64,000 nucleotides of DNA from positions 1,984,001-2,048,000 of the forward strand of contig NZ_AP019735.1 of assembly GCF_006542665.1 (NCBI RefSeq), written 5' to 3'. Under the pieces are notes generated by a model. That model searched no databases. It had not been told where the DNA came from and saw only the letters and a list, made by a program, of their open reading frames with translations. The stretch's first letter is position 1, and the number at the start of each line of letters is the position of its first letter. The position numbers and the translations under genes were made by a program. Shown here piece after piece: positions 1 through 7,798 of this stretch. Source of the stretch: Alistipes communis. Its GTDB lineage: Bacteria; Bacteroidota; Bacteroidia; Bacteroidales; Rikenellaceae.

Positions 1-734
1 ACTTTCGCCGTGAGACTGCGGGCTACCTCCGTGTCGAAGAGGGTCGTGTGGAGGTCGGTTCCCACCTTGCCCACGATGAAACAGGGCCATACGTCGGAGA
101 GCCCTTCGCGCGCCAGTCCTGCTTTGAGTTCGGCGATGAAGGTGTCGAACGTCCGTTCGTCGGCCAGACCGCCGTGCACCTCCTCGGTTCCCACCTCGTA
201 GGAGATTTCGGGCAGTCCCTTCGCACGGCGGAAGGTTTCGCAGTGCCGGATCAGCTCCACCGTGCGGGCGGCCACGAGACGGATGTCGATCGTCTGGCCG
301 GCCGGTACGTTGATGTCCACCGTCGGATCGACGTGGATCAGATCGTACCCCGCCAGCAGCGCCGCTTCGAACGAGCGCTTCACCCCGTCCATCGCGGCCT
401 CGGTCGACCACTTCTCGGTGCGCTGCTTGTCTTTGAGCCACGGACCGCCGTGGTCGATGGCCACGATATAGATTCCGTCGAAGTTGACGGCGGCGGCCTC
501 CATGCGCACGAGCTTCACGAACTCGTCGGGCCGCATCCCCGTGTACCCGCCGTCGCAGTCGATCTGATTGAGTGTCGCGGCGAAATAGATCGGCGCGTTG
601 TTGCGCTTGGCGGCACGGAAGGCGGCCTTGATGACCGCCGTCGAATTGGGACAGGCGGCGAAGAGGGTGCGACGGATGCCGGTTTCGCGTTCCAGCTCCG
701 CGATGCGTTGCAACAGTTTTTCGGTTTTTGCCAT
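1..734 (-). CDS. gatZ/kbaZ: D-tagatose-1,6-bisphosphate aldolase, GatZ/KbaZ-type subunit (3' end outside window)
   Basis: The reading frame starts with ATG at 734 on the minus strand (MAKTEKLLQRIAELERE) and runs off the left edge, giving about 244 residues. Landmarks shared with GatZ/KbaZ are GGYTGM near residue 63, an AIDHGGPW stretch, AGYDLIHVDPT and YEVGTEEVHGG. In enterobacteria this family is the non-catalytic partner that stabilises the class II aldolase GatY/KbaY, which splits tagatose 1,6-bisphosphate into DHAP and glyceraldehyde 3-phosphate. It lies 122 bp downstream of gatD in the same direction, so it is probably cotranscribed. No catalytic partner is visible, though one could lie beyond the edge. 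The AIDHGGPW segment differs from the enterobacterial DHLGPN form, so substrate range is uncertain. Confidence 0.8.
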   Translation of the reverse strand, partial: MAKTEKLLQRIAELERETGIRRTLFAACPNSTAVIKAAFRAAKRNNAPIYFAATLNQIDCDGGYTGMRPDEFVKLVRMEAAAVNFDGIYIVAIDHGGPWLKDKQRTEKWSTEAAMDGVKRSFEAALLAGYDLIHVDPTVDINVPAGQTIDIRLVAARTVELIRHCETFRRAKGLPEISYEVGTEEVHGGLADERTFDTFIAELKAGLAREGLSDVWPCFIVGKVGTDLHTTLFDTEVARSLTAK

Positions 735-856
735 AATCGTTGGGTGTTGATGGTACCGGGTTTCGTCAGACGGGGGCGGCCGGAGACCGCTTCCTGCGGA
801 AGTGTTGTCCGCCTCCTGCGGTCGGAAAGGGGGCTGCGACCTCCCTGCCGGTGATA

Positions 857-1897
857 CTATCGGTTGATGAACATTACTTTGTTGAAGAACTCCTTGCGCT
901 CACGCATGACGCCGAACGCCTTGTCGGCCTCCGAGAGCGGGAAGCGGTGCGAGATGAGCGGACGCACGTCGATGCGGTGCGACGCGATGGCCGCGAGCGC
1001 CGTGCGCCATTCGTTGCGGACGTCGTTGTAGCTGCTGTTCCACGTCCCTTTCAGCGTGAGCTGCTTGCGCAGAATCTCCCAGTAGCCTTTCTGGGTGAGG
1101 GTCATGTCGCCGGCGGGATTGCCCATCGAGACGACCGTACCGAAACTTTTGACCGCTTTGAGGGCCTGCTCCCACGTTTGCGCCACGCCGGCTCCTTCGA
1201 TGCAGGCGTCGGCGCCCCGGCCGCCGGTCTGCGTGCGGATATACTCCACCGGATCGGTCTCGCGCGAGTTCACGGCGTCGAATCCCTGTTTGCGCGCGAA
1301 TTCGACTTTGGTCGGATCGATGTCGCACAGGATGACGCGGAACGCGCCGGCGGTTCGAGCCCACAGTCCCAGCATGATGCCGATCGGGCCTGCACCGAAC
1401 ACGGCGACGGTGTCGCCGATGCCGACCGACGCCTGACCGATGGCGTGAAGCGCTACGGCGGCCGGTTCGCACATCGCGGCCTCCTCGTAGGAGAGCGAGT
1501 CGTCGAAGAAGACCAGGTTCCACTCCTTCACGGCGATGTATTCGGCGAAAGCGCCGTCGCGCCGCGAGCCGTAGTAGTCGTAATCGCTGCACTGTGCGTA
1601 TTCTCCCACCTGGCAGGCTTCGCATTTGCGGCACGGCAGCAGCGGGAAGACTGCGGCACGACGGCCGACGAGCGACGGGTCGTCGGCTTCGACGATCTCC
1701 CCGGCGAATTCGTGGCCGGGAATCGTCGGGAAATGGTAGGTTCCTTTGGTAAAGACGCGCGGCAGATCGCTTCCGCAGATTCCGCAGGCGTGCACTTTGA
1801 GCAACACCTCTCCCGCCTGACGCACGGGCATGGGCACATCCTCGTAACGCAGGTCGCCGACCGCATGGAGGTTGAGCGCTTTCATCGTATTTTTCAT
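857..1897 (-). CDS. gatD: galactitol-1-phosphate 5-dehydrogenase-like zinc alcohol dehydrogenase
   Basis: This 346-residue protein is a medium-chain zinc dehydrogenase. Residues that stand out are the catalytic zinc motif CGICGSD near residue 36, the GHEFAGE motif, four structural-zinc cysteines in PCRKCEACQVGEYAQC, and the nucleotide-binding GAGPIG loop near residue 170. The WEILRKQLTLKGTWNSSY segment is typical of the galactitol-1-phosphate 5-dehydrogenase/sorbitol dehydrogenase branch. It would oxidise a polyol or polyol phosphate with NAD+. The neighbouring gatZ-like gene favours a galactitol/tagatose role over a generic sorbitol dehydrogenase. A good Bacteroidota promoter lies about 200 bp upstream (2107-2137). 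Confidence 0.82.
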   Translation of the reverse strand: MKNTMKALNLHAVGDLRYEDVPMPVRQAGEVLLKVHACGICGSDLPRVFTKGTYHFPTIPGHEFAGEIVEADDPSLVGRRAAVFPLLPCRKCEACQVGEYAQCSDYDYYGSRRDGAFAEYIAVKEWNLVFFDDSLSYEEAAMCEPAAVALHAIGQASVGIGDTVAVFGAGPIGIMLGLWARTAGAFRVILCDIDPTKVEFARKQGFDAVNSRETDPVEYIRTQTGGRGADACIEGAGVAQTWEQALKAVKSFGTVVSMGNPAGDMTLTQKGYWEILRKQLTLKGTWNSSYNDVRNEWRTALAAIASHRIDVRPLISHRFPLSEADKAFGVMRERKEFFNKVMFINR

Positions 1898-2674
1898 CTA
1901 TTTATATATTTAGGTATAACGTCTTTTGTGCCGGCAGGCCGGAATCCGCTTCGGCATCCGCCGTCGCGTCTGCTGGTTGTCGTTTCCGGCCTTCAACGGT
2001 CTTGCGTGTCCGCAAGGCGGTTATCGGAGTTTCCCGACTGCGTTTGCCGTACGCTTCCGATCGAATTCGATTTCGTTTTAATTCTATTTTCTTTCGAATG
2101 CTTTTACAAAAATAGAATTTAACTTTTAAAGTTGCAACTATTTTGCGGAAAAAATGCGTTGCGGTCATCGTCCGTCCGGAACCGTTCCGCGACCGGAGAC
2201 ACGGGACGCATCCGCTTTAATACGCCGGCGTTCGGCGGTCTCGGCGTGGTTGGGCGTTGCGTCCGGCGTCTCGTTTCGGCAGGGACTTCGGCACGCATCT
2301 CTTTGGGGTGTGACGGCTCGGAGGAAGGGCTTCCGCGTCCGCTTGGGTATGGACAGAGAGATCGCAGTGCGGACAGGCGGCGGCGTGTGGAAGAGAACGG
2401 AACTGCGGAGAGCATCTGACGGCGGGGCGGATTCCGCCGCGATTTCTCCCGTCCCGCCATGTGCTTCCGGTACGGGCCGACCGGATGTGGATTTGCAGAA
2501 TCGGAACCGATTCGAAATTTAGTAGTGTATGTTTACGATTTATTTCGATTTTCGAAAGGGATGCGCGGGTATTATCGTTTCCGATAAATCCGCCGAAAGA
2601 TGAACGCAGCCGGCCTTTCCGGAGGATGGACAGGGCTTTCCGGAAATAAATGTCGGAAAAATAACGCTAAAAGC
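1898..2674. other. intergenic region between gatD and the G1P dehydrogenase gene
   Basis: This long gap between divergent genes holds the gatD promoter (2107-2137) and, just past its right end, the promoter of the next operon. Between about 2150 and 2660 I find no frame with recognisable protein features and no strong hairpin. The short frames in it have atypical composition and I do not call them genes. Confidence 0.6.
2107..2137 (-). promoter_or_regulatory. promoter for gatD-gatZ
   Basis: On the minus strand TTGC (2134-2137) is followed after exactly 19 bases by TATTTTTG (2107-2114), matching the Bacteroidota -33/-7 form. The spacer holds a near-palindrome (AACTTTAAAAGTT) that could be an operator. 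The leader to gatD would be about 200 nt. Confidence 0.6.
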
Positions 2675-2704
2675 TTGCTATTCCACGCGGTTTTTGTAAC
2701 TTTG
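2675..2704 (+). promoter_or_regulatory. promoter of the glycerophosphate operon
   Basis: TTG (2675-2677) is followed after 19 bases by TAACTTTG (2697-2704), the Bacteroidota -7 element. Transcription would start near 2710, about 30 nt before the ATG at 2741. Confidence 0.65.
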
Positions 2705-2740
2705 TGTCTTGGAATAGTAACTTACTAACTCTTAAATCGA

Positions 2741-4084
2741 ATGAACAATACGCAATGTATTCTCGATGCTTTAAAAATCGCAACCGATACGAAAGCATTC
2801 GAACTCGGCGAGGGTGTTCTTCACCGTGCTCCGGCTCTTTTTAAGGAGTATTTTCCGAATCGGAAGGCCGTCATCGTCGCCGATAACAATACATGGAAAG
2901 CCGCCGGCGAAGCCGTCGACGCGTCCATGCGCGAGGCGGGAATTCCCTGCGAGCGTTTCCTTATTGAAGAGGAGGAGTTTCATGCCGACTGGCCCTATGT
3001 GGAGCGGATCGACGAGATGCTCGACCGCACGGGGGCCGTCGCCGTCGCCGTCGGGTCGGGCGTCATCAACGACTTGTGCAAACTCGCGTCGTTCCACCAC
3101 GGTCAGTCCTATCTTTGCGTGGCTACGGCCGCTTCGGTCGACGGTTATTCGTCGTCGGGCGCAGTGGTGTCGCGCGACGGCGCCAAACTCAATATCGAAA
3201 CCCATGCGCCGCTGGTGATTCTGGCCGACGTGGGCGTGCTGGCCGCCGCGCCGAAAGAGATGACAGCGGCAGGTTATGCCGATCTGGCGGCCAAGATACC
3301 CGCCGGCGCCGAGTGGATGATCGCCGACCTGTTCGGTACGGAGCCGATCATTCCCGCTGCGTGGAACGTCTTCATGAACGATCTGGATGCGATGCTCGCC
3401 GATCCCGAAGGGGTGGCGGCCGGCAAACCCGAAGCGATCGCTTCGCTCTTCGCCGGTCTGACGCTGAGCGGCATCGCGATGCAGGTGGCCAAGTCGAGCC
3501 GTCCGGCGTCGTGTACCGAACACCTGTTCAGCCACGTGCTCGACATGACGCACCATCGCTACAACGGCAAGTTCCAGTCGCACGGTTTCCAGGTGGCGAT
3601 CGGTACGCTCACGATGTGCGCCTTCTTCGACGAGTTCTTCAAGATGGATCTCTCGACGCTCGACGTCGACGCCTGCGTGGCCGCATGGCCCTCGCTCGAA
3701 GCGGAGCAGCGGCGTGCGCTCGATCTGTTCCGCGATTTCCCCGTGCCGGAGCTGGGTTATACCGAGATCACGAAGAAGTGGAACGATGCCGAGACGGTTC
3801 GCGTACAACTCACGCGAGTCAAGGAGAACTGGCCCGCCTTCAAGGCACGGTTGCAGGCGCAGTGCTATCCGTTCGAGAAGATGCGTGCGCTGTTCGCCGC
3901 CGCGGGTGCGCCGACCGATCCTTCGCAGATCGGTGTTTCGCGCGAGCAGTTGCGCAGCATGGTCGATTTTACGCAGTTGTTGCGCTGGCGCATCAATCTG
4001 CTCGATCTGGCCAAACGCGCACGGATTTACGATGAATTGGTCGCCCGCGTCTTCGGCAAGGGCGGAGCTTGGGAAATCGCATAA
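2741..4084 (+). CDS. araM: sn-glycerol-1-phosphate dehydrogenase (AraM/EgsA family)
   Basis: This 447-residue protein belongs to the iron-type alcohol dehydrogenase fold, glycerol-1-phosphate dehydrogenase branch. The NAD-binding GSGVINDLCKLAS motif is at about residue 106. Putative metal ligands are an aspartate in the AGYADLAAK region and histidines in TEHLFSHVLDM and the following SHGFQVAIGTL. Characterised members interconvert sn-glycerol 1-phosphate and dihydroxyacetone phosphate with NAD(P)H. It is the first gene of a three-gene operon; the transporter follows after 12 bp and a glycerophosphodiesterase follows that. The context suggests a catabolic direction, oxidising imported glycerol phosphate. 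A different polyol phosphate substrate cannot be excluded. Confidence 0.82.
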   Translation: MNNTQCILDALKIATDTKAFELGEGVLHRAPALFKEYFPNRKAVIVADNNTWKAAGEAVDASMREAGIPCERFLIEEEEFHADWPYVERIDEMLDRTGAVAVAVGSGVINDLCKLASFHHGQSYLCVATAASVDGYSSSGAVVSRDGAKLNIETHAPLVILADVGVLAAAPKEMTAAGYADLAAKIPAGAEWMIADLFGTEPIIPAAWNVFMNDLDAMLADPEGVAAGKPEAIASLFAGLTLSGIAMQVAKSSRPASCTEHLFSHVLDMTHHRYNGKFQSHGFQVAIGTLTMCAFFDEFFKMDLSTLDVDACVAAWPSLEAEQRRALDLFRDFPVPELGYTEITKKWNDAETVRVQLTRVKENWPAFKARLQAQCYPFEKMRALFAAAGAPTDPSQIGVSREQLRSMVDFTQLLRWRINLLDLAKRARIYDELVARVFGKGGAWEIA

Positions 4085-4096
4085 TCGACGAGCCTT

Positions 4097-5560
4097 ATGA
4101 CTGCGGAACAGACCAAACGATTCAAATACTGGCAGTGGCGGACGATCATCGGAACGATGATCGGTTACGCCATTTTTTATTTCGTTCGCAAGAACTTCTC
4201 TTTCGCCATTCCCGGTCTTACGGCCGAGTATGGCATCTCGAAAACGACCTTCGGCGTCATCATGACCCTCGTCGGGCTGATCTACGGCGTGTCGAAATTC
4301 GTCAACGGCGTACTGGCGGACCGCACCAACGGCCGCTGGCACATGGTGACGGGCTTGTCGGTGTGTTCGGTCATCAACTTCATTTTCGGCTGCGGTGCGA
4401 TCATCTGCGCATGGATTACGGGGCAGACCTACGGGACGACGTTCATCCATACGCTGGTCGTCCTGTTCGGCGTGCTGCTGATTCTGAACAACATGTTCCA
4501 GGGGTGCGGCTTCCCGCCGTGCAACCGCCTGATCACGCATTGGGTTCCGCCCAAGGAGCTGGCGACCAAGATGTCGATCTGGAACGCTTCGCACTCGATC
4601 GGCGCCTTCATCATCGCGATCTTGTGCGGGTATCTGATGGGCCATACGGGTACGGATATGACGGGCGATCCGGAGATGCGGCAGCGCGTCGTGGAGAATA
4701 CGGCGAGCATCACCGAAAAGATGGACGCCGCTTCGGCCGAAGCCTATGTCACCAACGCGTTGCAGCATGTCGGCGCATGGCAGTGGACGTTCTGGGTTCC
4801 GGCTGCCATCGCGGTGCTGGGCGTGATCTTCATCATCGTTACGTTGCGCGATACGCCCAAGTCGGTCGGCCTGCCCGAATTGGAGGGTACCAAGACGCAG
4901 CTCGACGAGCACGATTCGTCGGAGGAGTTCAAGGCGTTCCTGCGCAAGAAGGTCTTCCTCAATCCCATGATCTGGGGGTTGGCCGTGGCCGACTTCTTCG
5001 TCTATATCGTGCGTTTCGCCGTGCTCGACTGGGGCCCGACCTTCTTGCAGGAGTCGCGCGGCCTCTCGTCGAGCATGGCCGGCTGGACGGTCGCCATCTT
5101 CGAAGTGTGCGGTATCACGGGCATGCTGCTCGCGGGTTGGATCTCCGACAAATTCTTCGGGGGCCGCGCGCAGCGCACCTGCGTCTTCTGCATGGCGGGC
5201 GTGATCCTCTTCATCTCGCTCTTCTTCGCCCTGCCGGAGTCGACCGATCCTGTCGTGCTGCTGATGATGCTCGCCGTGGCGGGATTCTTCATCTACGGCC
5301 CGCAGGCGCTCATCGGCGTCATCGCGTCGAACCACGCCACGAAGAAGGCCGCTTCGACGGCCAACGGCGTGGTGGGTATGGTGAGCTACGTCAGTGTCGT
5401 CGTTTCGGGCTGGGGCTTCGGCTTCATCTCCGACCACTTCGGCTGGCGCTGGGTCTTCATCACGATGATCGCCATGGCCGTGCTCGGATTCCTGGTGCTG
5501 CTGTCGATGTGGAACACCAAGAGCGACGGATATGAGCACGACGCCGCCGAAACCAACTAA
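4097..5560 (+). CDS. glpT: glycerol-3-phosphate/organophosphate:phosphate antiporter (GlpT/UhpT family)
   Basis: The 487-residue protein is a 12-helix major facilitator of the organophosphate:phosphate antiporter family. Diagnostic stretches are the N-terminal FKYWQWRTIIGTMIGYAIFY and YFVRKNFSFAIP, the loop motif FVNGVLADRTNGRWHM, and GCGFPPCNRLITHW. It sits in the inner membrane and should exchange glycerol phosphate for inorganic phosphate. It begins 12 bp after the G1P dehydrogenase and ends 14 bp before the glycerophosphodiesterase, so import is coupled to release and oxidation of the same substrate. Hexose-phosphate specificity (UhpT/UhpC) is possible by sequence but less likely in this setting. 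Confidence 0.85.
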   Translation: MTAEQTKRFKYWQWRTIIGTMIGYAIFYFVRKNFSFAIPGLTAEYGISKTTFGVIMTLVGLIYGVSKFVNGVLADRTNGRWHMVTGLSVCSVINFIFGCGAIICAWITGQTYGTTFIHTLVVLFGVLLILNNMFQGCGFPPCNRLITHWVPPKELATKMSIWNASHSIGAFIIAILCGYLMGHTGTDMTGDPEMRQRVVENTASITEKMDAASAEAYVTNALQHVGAWQWTFWVPAAIAVLGVIFIIVTLRDTPKSVGLPELEGTKTQLDEHDSSEEFKAFLRKKVFLNPMIWGLAVADFFVYIVRFAVLDWGPTFLQESRGLSSSMAGWTVAIFEVCGITGMLLAGWISDKFFGGRAQRTCVFCMAGVILFISLFFALPESTDPVVLLMMLAVAGFFIYGPQALIGVIASNHATKKAASTANGVVGMVSYVSVVVSGWGFGFISDHFGWRWVFITMIAMAVLGFLVLLSMWNTKSDGYEHDAAETN

Positions 5561-5574
5561 AACCTTATAAGCTT

Positions 5575-6405
5575 ATGAAAAACTTCTTTTTGAAACTGGG
5601 TGTCTGCGCATTGGCGCTCACCGGTGCCGCCGAGGCGCTGGCGCAGGAGCAGGTCATCCAGCTCTTCGCCCATCGGGGCAGCCGTTTCGAGTACGACGAA
5701 AACACGCTGCCGGCCTTCAAGGCCTCCTACGATGCGGGTCTGCGCGGTTTCGAGACCGACATCCGCATGACCCGCGACGGCGAACTGGTGATCTCGCACG
5801 ACGAGACGCTGGCACGTCTGACGCCCTGCAAGCGCGTGGTGGAGACGATGACGGCCGACGAGATCCGCAAGGTCAAGACCAACCAGGGTAACGACCTGAT
5901 CTTCCTGCCCGAGCTGGTGGACTTCTTCGCCGACAAGGACAACGTATACATCGAGTTCGAAATGAAGACGAAGCCGGTCGAGAGTTATCCCGAAGAGCGG
6001 TTGCGCGAGTACTGCGAGAAGGTGTACAACACGGTGATGGCCAAGAAACCCGCCAACTCGCTCTATCTGTTCACGTCGAGTGACAAACGTGCGCTGAAAA
6101 TGATGCGTTCGCTCCACCCCGACGTCGATCTGCTGCTGATTATTTCGAAGCCGATCTGCGAGGAGACGATCCTCGAAGCGATCGACATGGGCATCAAACG
6201 GTTGGGCTGCCGCATCGAGGGCACGTCGAAGGCGATGGTCGATCTGGCGCACAAGGCCGGACTCTATGTCTCGCTGTGGCCCGGTCAGTCGCCCGAAGAG
6301 TTCATGCGGGGTGCCTATCTGGGTGCCGATGCGCTCAACAGCGACCGTGCGGTCGAGGTCAAGAACTGGCTTGACAAGAACGCGCCGTGGATCAAGTATA
6401 AATAG
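5575..6405 (+). CDS. glpQ: secreted glycerophosphodiester phosphodiesterase
   Basis: The 276-residue protein starts with a cleavable signal peptide (MKNFFLKLGVCALALTGAAEALAQ), so it acts in the periplasm. The GDPD core has the catalytic HRG near residue 32, the metal-binding ENT and ETD motifs, and SHDETL near residue 77. The C-terminal YVSLWPGQSPEEF replaces the usual 'vn.WTVN' stretch seen in many GDPDs. It would hydrolyse glycerophosphodiesters from deacylated phospholipids to an alcohol and glycerol phosphate, feeding GlpT and the G1P dehydrogenase upstream. It is the last gene of the operon, followed by a strong hairpin at 6481-6512. Confidence 0.88.
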   Translation: MKNFFLKLGVCALALTGAAEALAQEQVIQLFAHRGSRFEYDENTLPAFKASYDAGLRGFETDIRMTRDGELVISHDETLARLTPCKRVVETMTADEIRKVKTNQGNDLIFLPELVDFFADKDNVYIEFEMKTKPVESYPEERLREYCEKVYNTVMAKKPANSLYLFTSSDKRALKMMRSLHPDVDLLLIISKPICEETILEAIDMGIKRLGCRIEGTSKAMVDLAHKAGLYVSLWPGQSPEEFMRGAYLGADALNSDRAVEVKNWLDKNAPWIKYK

Positions 6406-6480
6406 CGTCCGTTCCGTCGCAGGCCCGTTCGGCGTGCGACGTGTATAACGGGGACGTTCGGACGAGTCCGATCCTTGCAT

Positions 6481-6512
6481 TACCCCCGCCGGAAATGTTT
6501 CCGGCGGGGGTA
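6481..6512 (+). terminator. hairpin terminator after the glycerophosphate operon
   Basis: A perfect 14-15 bp inverted repeat, TACCCCCGCCGGAAA and its complement, with a 2-4 nt loop. It is T-poor on its 3' side, so efficiency is uncertain. It can act for both this operon and the minus-strand gene ending at 6665. Confidence 0.65.
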
Positions 6513-6664
6513 TTCCGTTTGCGGGTCTCCCGACCCGTTTGCAGGTGCCTGTGCGGCGGCGTTTCCGGCTTCGGGGGAATGAGTTTCCGTGCCGCAGCAC
6601 GGGAGGCACGGCGGCCGGAACGGCCCGCACCGGCGCCGGCCGGTGTGGCGGGGCTGCGGGCCGG

Positions 6665-6943
6665 TTATTTGCTTCTGATACGTTTGCGCCGTTTCTTCTC
6701 CACCTCCCGGTCGTGCTGCTCCTCCATCTGTTTGCGATAGATTTCGATCTTCTCATTGAGATGTGAAACGTCTTCTTTCAGCATTTTGCGGAACGTGTTC
6801 AGACTGACGGGAGCCTCTTCGATCACGAATTTGGTATGGATTTTCCATAGCGGGAGCTTCCCTTTGCGGATGTAGGGTTCGGCGAGGCGTTGGACGTATT
6901 GCGCCTGTTTGAGATAGCTGAGTCGTTCTTTGGTCACTTTCAT
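6665..6943 (-). CDS. conserved-looking small basic protein of unknown function
   Basis: I take the start at the ATG at 6943 (MKVTKERLSYLKQAQYVQRL), giving 92 residues. A longer in-frame start at 7162 would add an AT-rich-encoded, low-quality extension and is unlikely. The N-terminal half resembles a short helical recruitment domain (AEPYIRKGKLPLWKIHTKFV). The C-terminal third is an amphipathic coiled coil ending in a strongly basic tail (KKRRKRIRSK), which suggests nucleic-acid binding. I do not recognise the family. It faces the operon terminator at 6481-6512 and stands alone. Confidence 0.5.
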   Translation of the reverse strand: MKVTKERLSYLKQAQYVQRLAEPYIRKGKLPLWKIHTKFVIEEAPVSLNTFRKMLKEDVSHLNEKIEIYRKQMEEQHDREVEKKRRKRIRSK

Positions 6944-7312
6944 ACGATGATTCGTTAGCGGGTTAATCAATATAAAGTTCCGAAAACCGGCCGGCCGAAA
7001 CAAGCAAAGCAACGTTTGTTGGTGGATGAAATATAATATTGTATAAGTAAATAATAAATTGTACGATCTTGTTTGCAGGAAGTTGCCGTTTCGGATCGCC
7101 GCACGGATTGTCCGAAAAGGCGCTCCGTGGCGGGATCGGCGCTGCGGACAATGCGCGGACATAACCGCAGCCGACGGGAGCGGCCCGCCGACAGTGACGC
7201 CGCCGACGCTCCCGTGAAGGACGGAATCCGGAAGGATACTACTTATTATTTATATAGTCCGGCGGATCGGAGGCTTTTCCGGCCCTCGAAGTACAAGATA
7301 AGTTTGGGATTC
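6944..7312. other. AT-rich intergenic region
   Basis: It holds an A+T-rich block (about 7025-7065) that probably contains the promoter of the small gene on its left, though I see no clean TAnnTTTG there. A second A+T-rich patch at 7228-7258 is flanked by a short imperfect dyad. No gene is supported. Confidence 0.45.
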
Positions 7313-7339
7313 GTCCCTTCCGGACGAAGCGGAAGGGAC
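7313..7339 (-). terminator. hairpin downstream of the XRE-family gene
   Basis: A 10 bp perfect stem (GTCCCTTCCG and its complement) with a 7 nt loop lies 37 bp past the XRE stop codon. There is no T-run, so it may be an RNA 3'-end structure rather than an efficient terminator. Confidence 0.4.
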
Positions 7340-7375
7340 GGAACGACGCAATGGAGACGGGGCGGCGGGCGGCGT

Positions 7376-7594
7376 TTATTCGATCAGTGCCCGAAGCGGT
7401 ACGTCGAGTGCGTTGCAGATGATGCAAAGTGTTTTGACCGTGGGATTTGAACGGCCCGTTTCGATACGGCTCAGGTTCGAACGTTCGATGTCGCAGCGGT
7501 AGGCCAATTCCTGTACCGTGAGCTTTCGAGCCTTTCTTAGTGTTCTGATTTTTAGAGCGATAAGTTTTATCTGTTCTGTATAGTCGATTGGCAT
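7376..7594 (-). CDS. XRE-family helix-turn-helix regulator
   Basis: The 72-residue protein is little more than one Cro/C1-type helix-turn-helix domain. The core is LRKARKLTVQELAYRCDIERSN followed by LSRIETGRSNPTVKTLCIICNAL, with the family's typical ERSNLSRIETG turn. It has no second domain, so it probably acts as a dimer binding a palindrome. It is transcribed divergently from the large coiled-coil lipoprotein gene, and two perfect dyads (7624-7649 and 7656-7671) lie between them over the lipoprotein promoter. Control of both genes by this protein is an inference from that layout. Confidence 0.85.
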   Translation of the reverse strand: MPIDYTEQIKLIALKIRTLRKARKLTVQELAYRCDIERSNLSRIETGRSNPTVKTLCIICNALDVPLRALIE

Positions 7595-7616
7595 CCCGAA
7601 AAATTTTACGAAAAGT

Positions 7617-7647
7617 TTTGTATTGCAAAGATTTTCATATATCTTTG
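7617..7647 (+). promoter_or_regulatory. promoter of the coiled-coil lipoprotein gene
   Basis: TTTG (7617-7620), 19 bases, then TATCTTTG (7640-7647): a full match to the Bacteroidota promoter. It gives a leader of about 145 nt before the ATG at 7799. Confidence 0.7.
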
Positions 7648-7649
7648 CA
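7624..7649. promoter_or_regulatory. 9 bp dyad over the promoter, candidate operator
   Basis: TGCAAAGAT (7624-7632) and ATCTTTGCA (7641-7649) are perfect inverted copies with an 8 bp spacer, about one helical turn and a half between half-site centres. The right arm contains the -7 element, so binding would block RNA polymerase. It lies between the XRE gene and its divergent neighbour. Confidence 0.5.
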
Positions 7650-7655
7650 TCATGC

Positions 7656-7671
7656 GTATCATATATGATAC
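7656..7671. promoter_or_regulatory. 16 bp perfect palindrome at the predicted transcription start
   Basis: GTATCATATATGATAC reads the same on both strands and sits just after the promoter, at or next to the predicted start site. It could be a second operator or a 5'-end hairpin. Confidence 0.45.
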
Positions 7672-7798
7672 CAACAGTCCGGCGGCGGGTGGCATGAAAT
7701 CCTGCCGATAAGGGATGACAACTATGTAGGAATCAGTAAGTAAATACCGAAAAGACACGAAGTTCAAACCATTTCAAAACATCTTTAATTTCTTCATT

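Noticed and set aside
2132..2522. Short frames between gatD and the G1P dehydrogenase gene
   Set aside because: Atypical composition, overlap with the gatD promoter, and no start signals.
2771..5539. A 922-codon open frame on the strand opposite the G1P dehydrogenase and GlpT genes
   Set aside because: It is a shadow frame caused by GC-rich third codon positions; its product is Arg/His/Asp-rich with no family features, while the plus-strand frames carry clear motifs.
6944..7162. N-terminal extension of the small basic protein gene
   Set aside because: The added 73 residues come from AT-rich promoter-like DNA and lack the character of the conserved part; ATG at 6943 is preferred.
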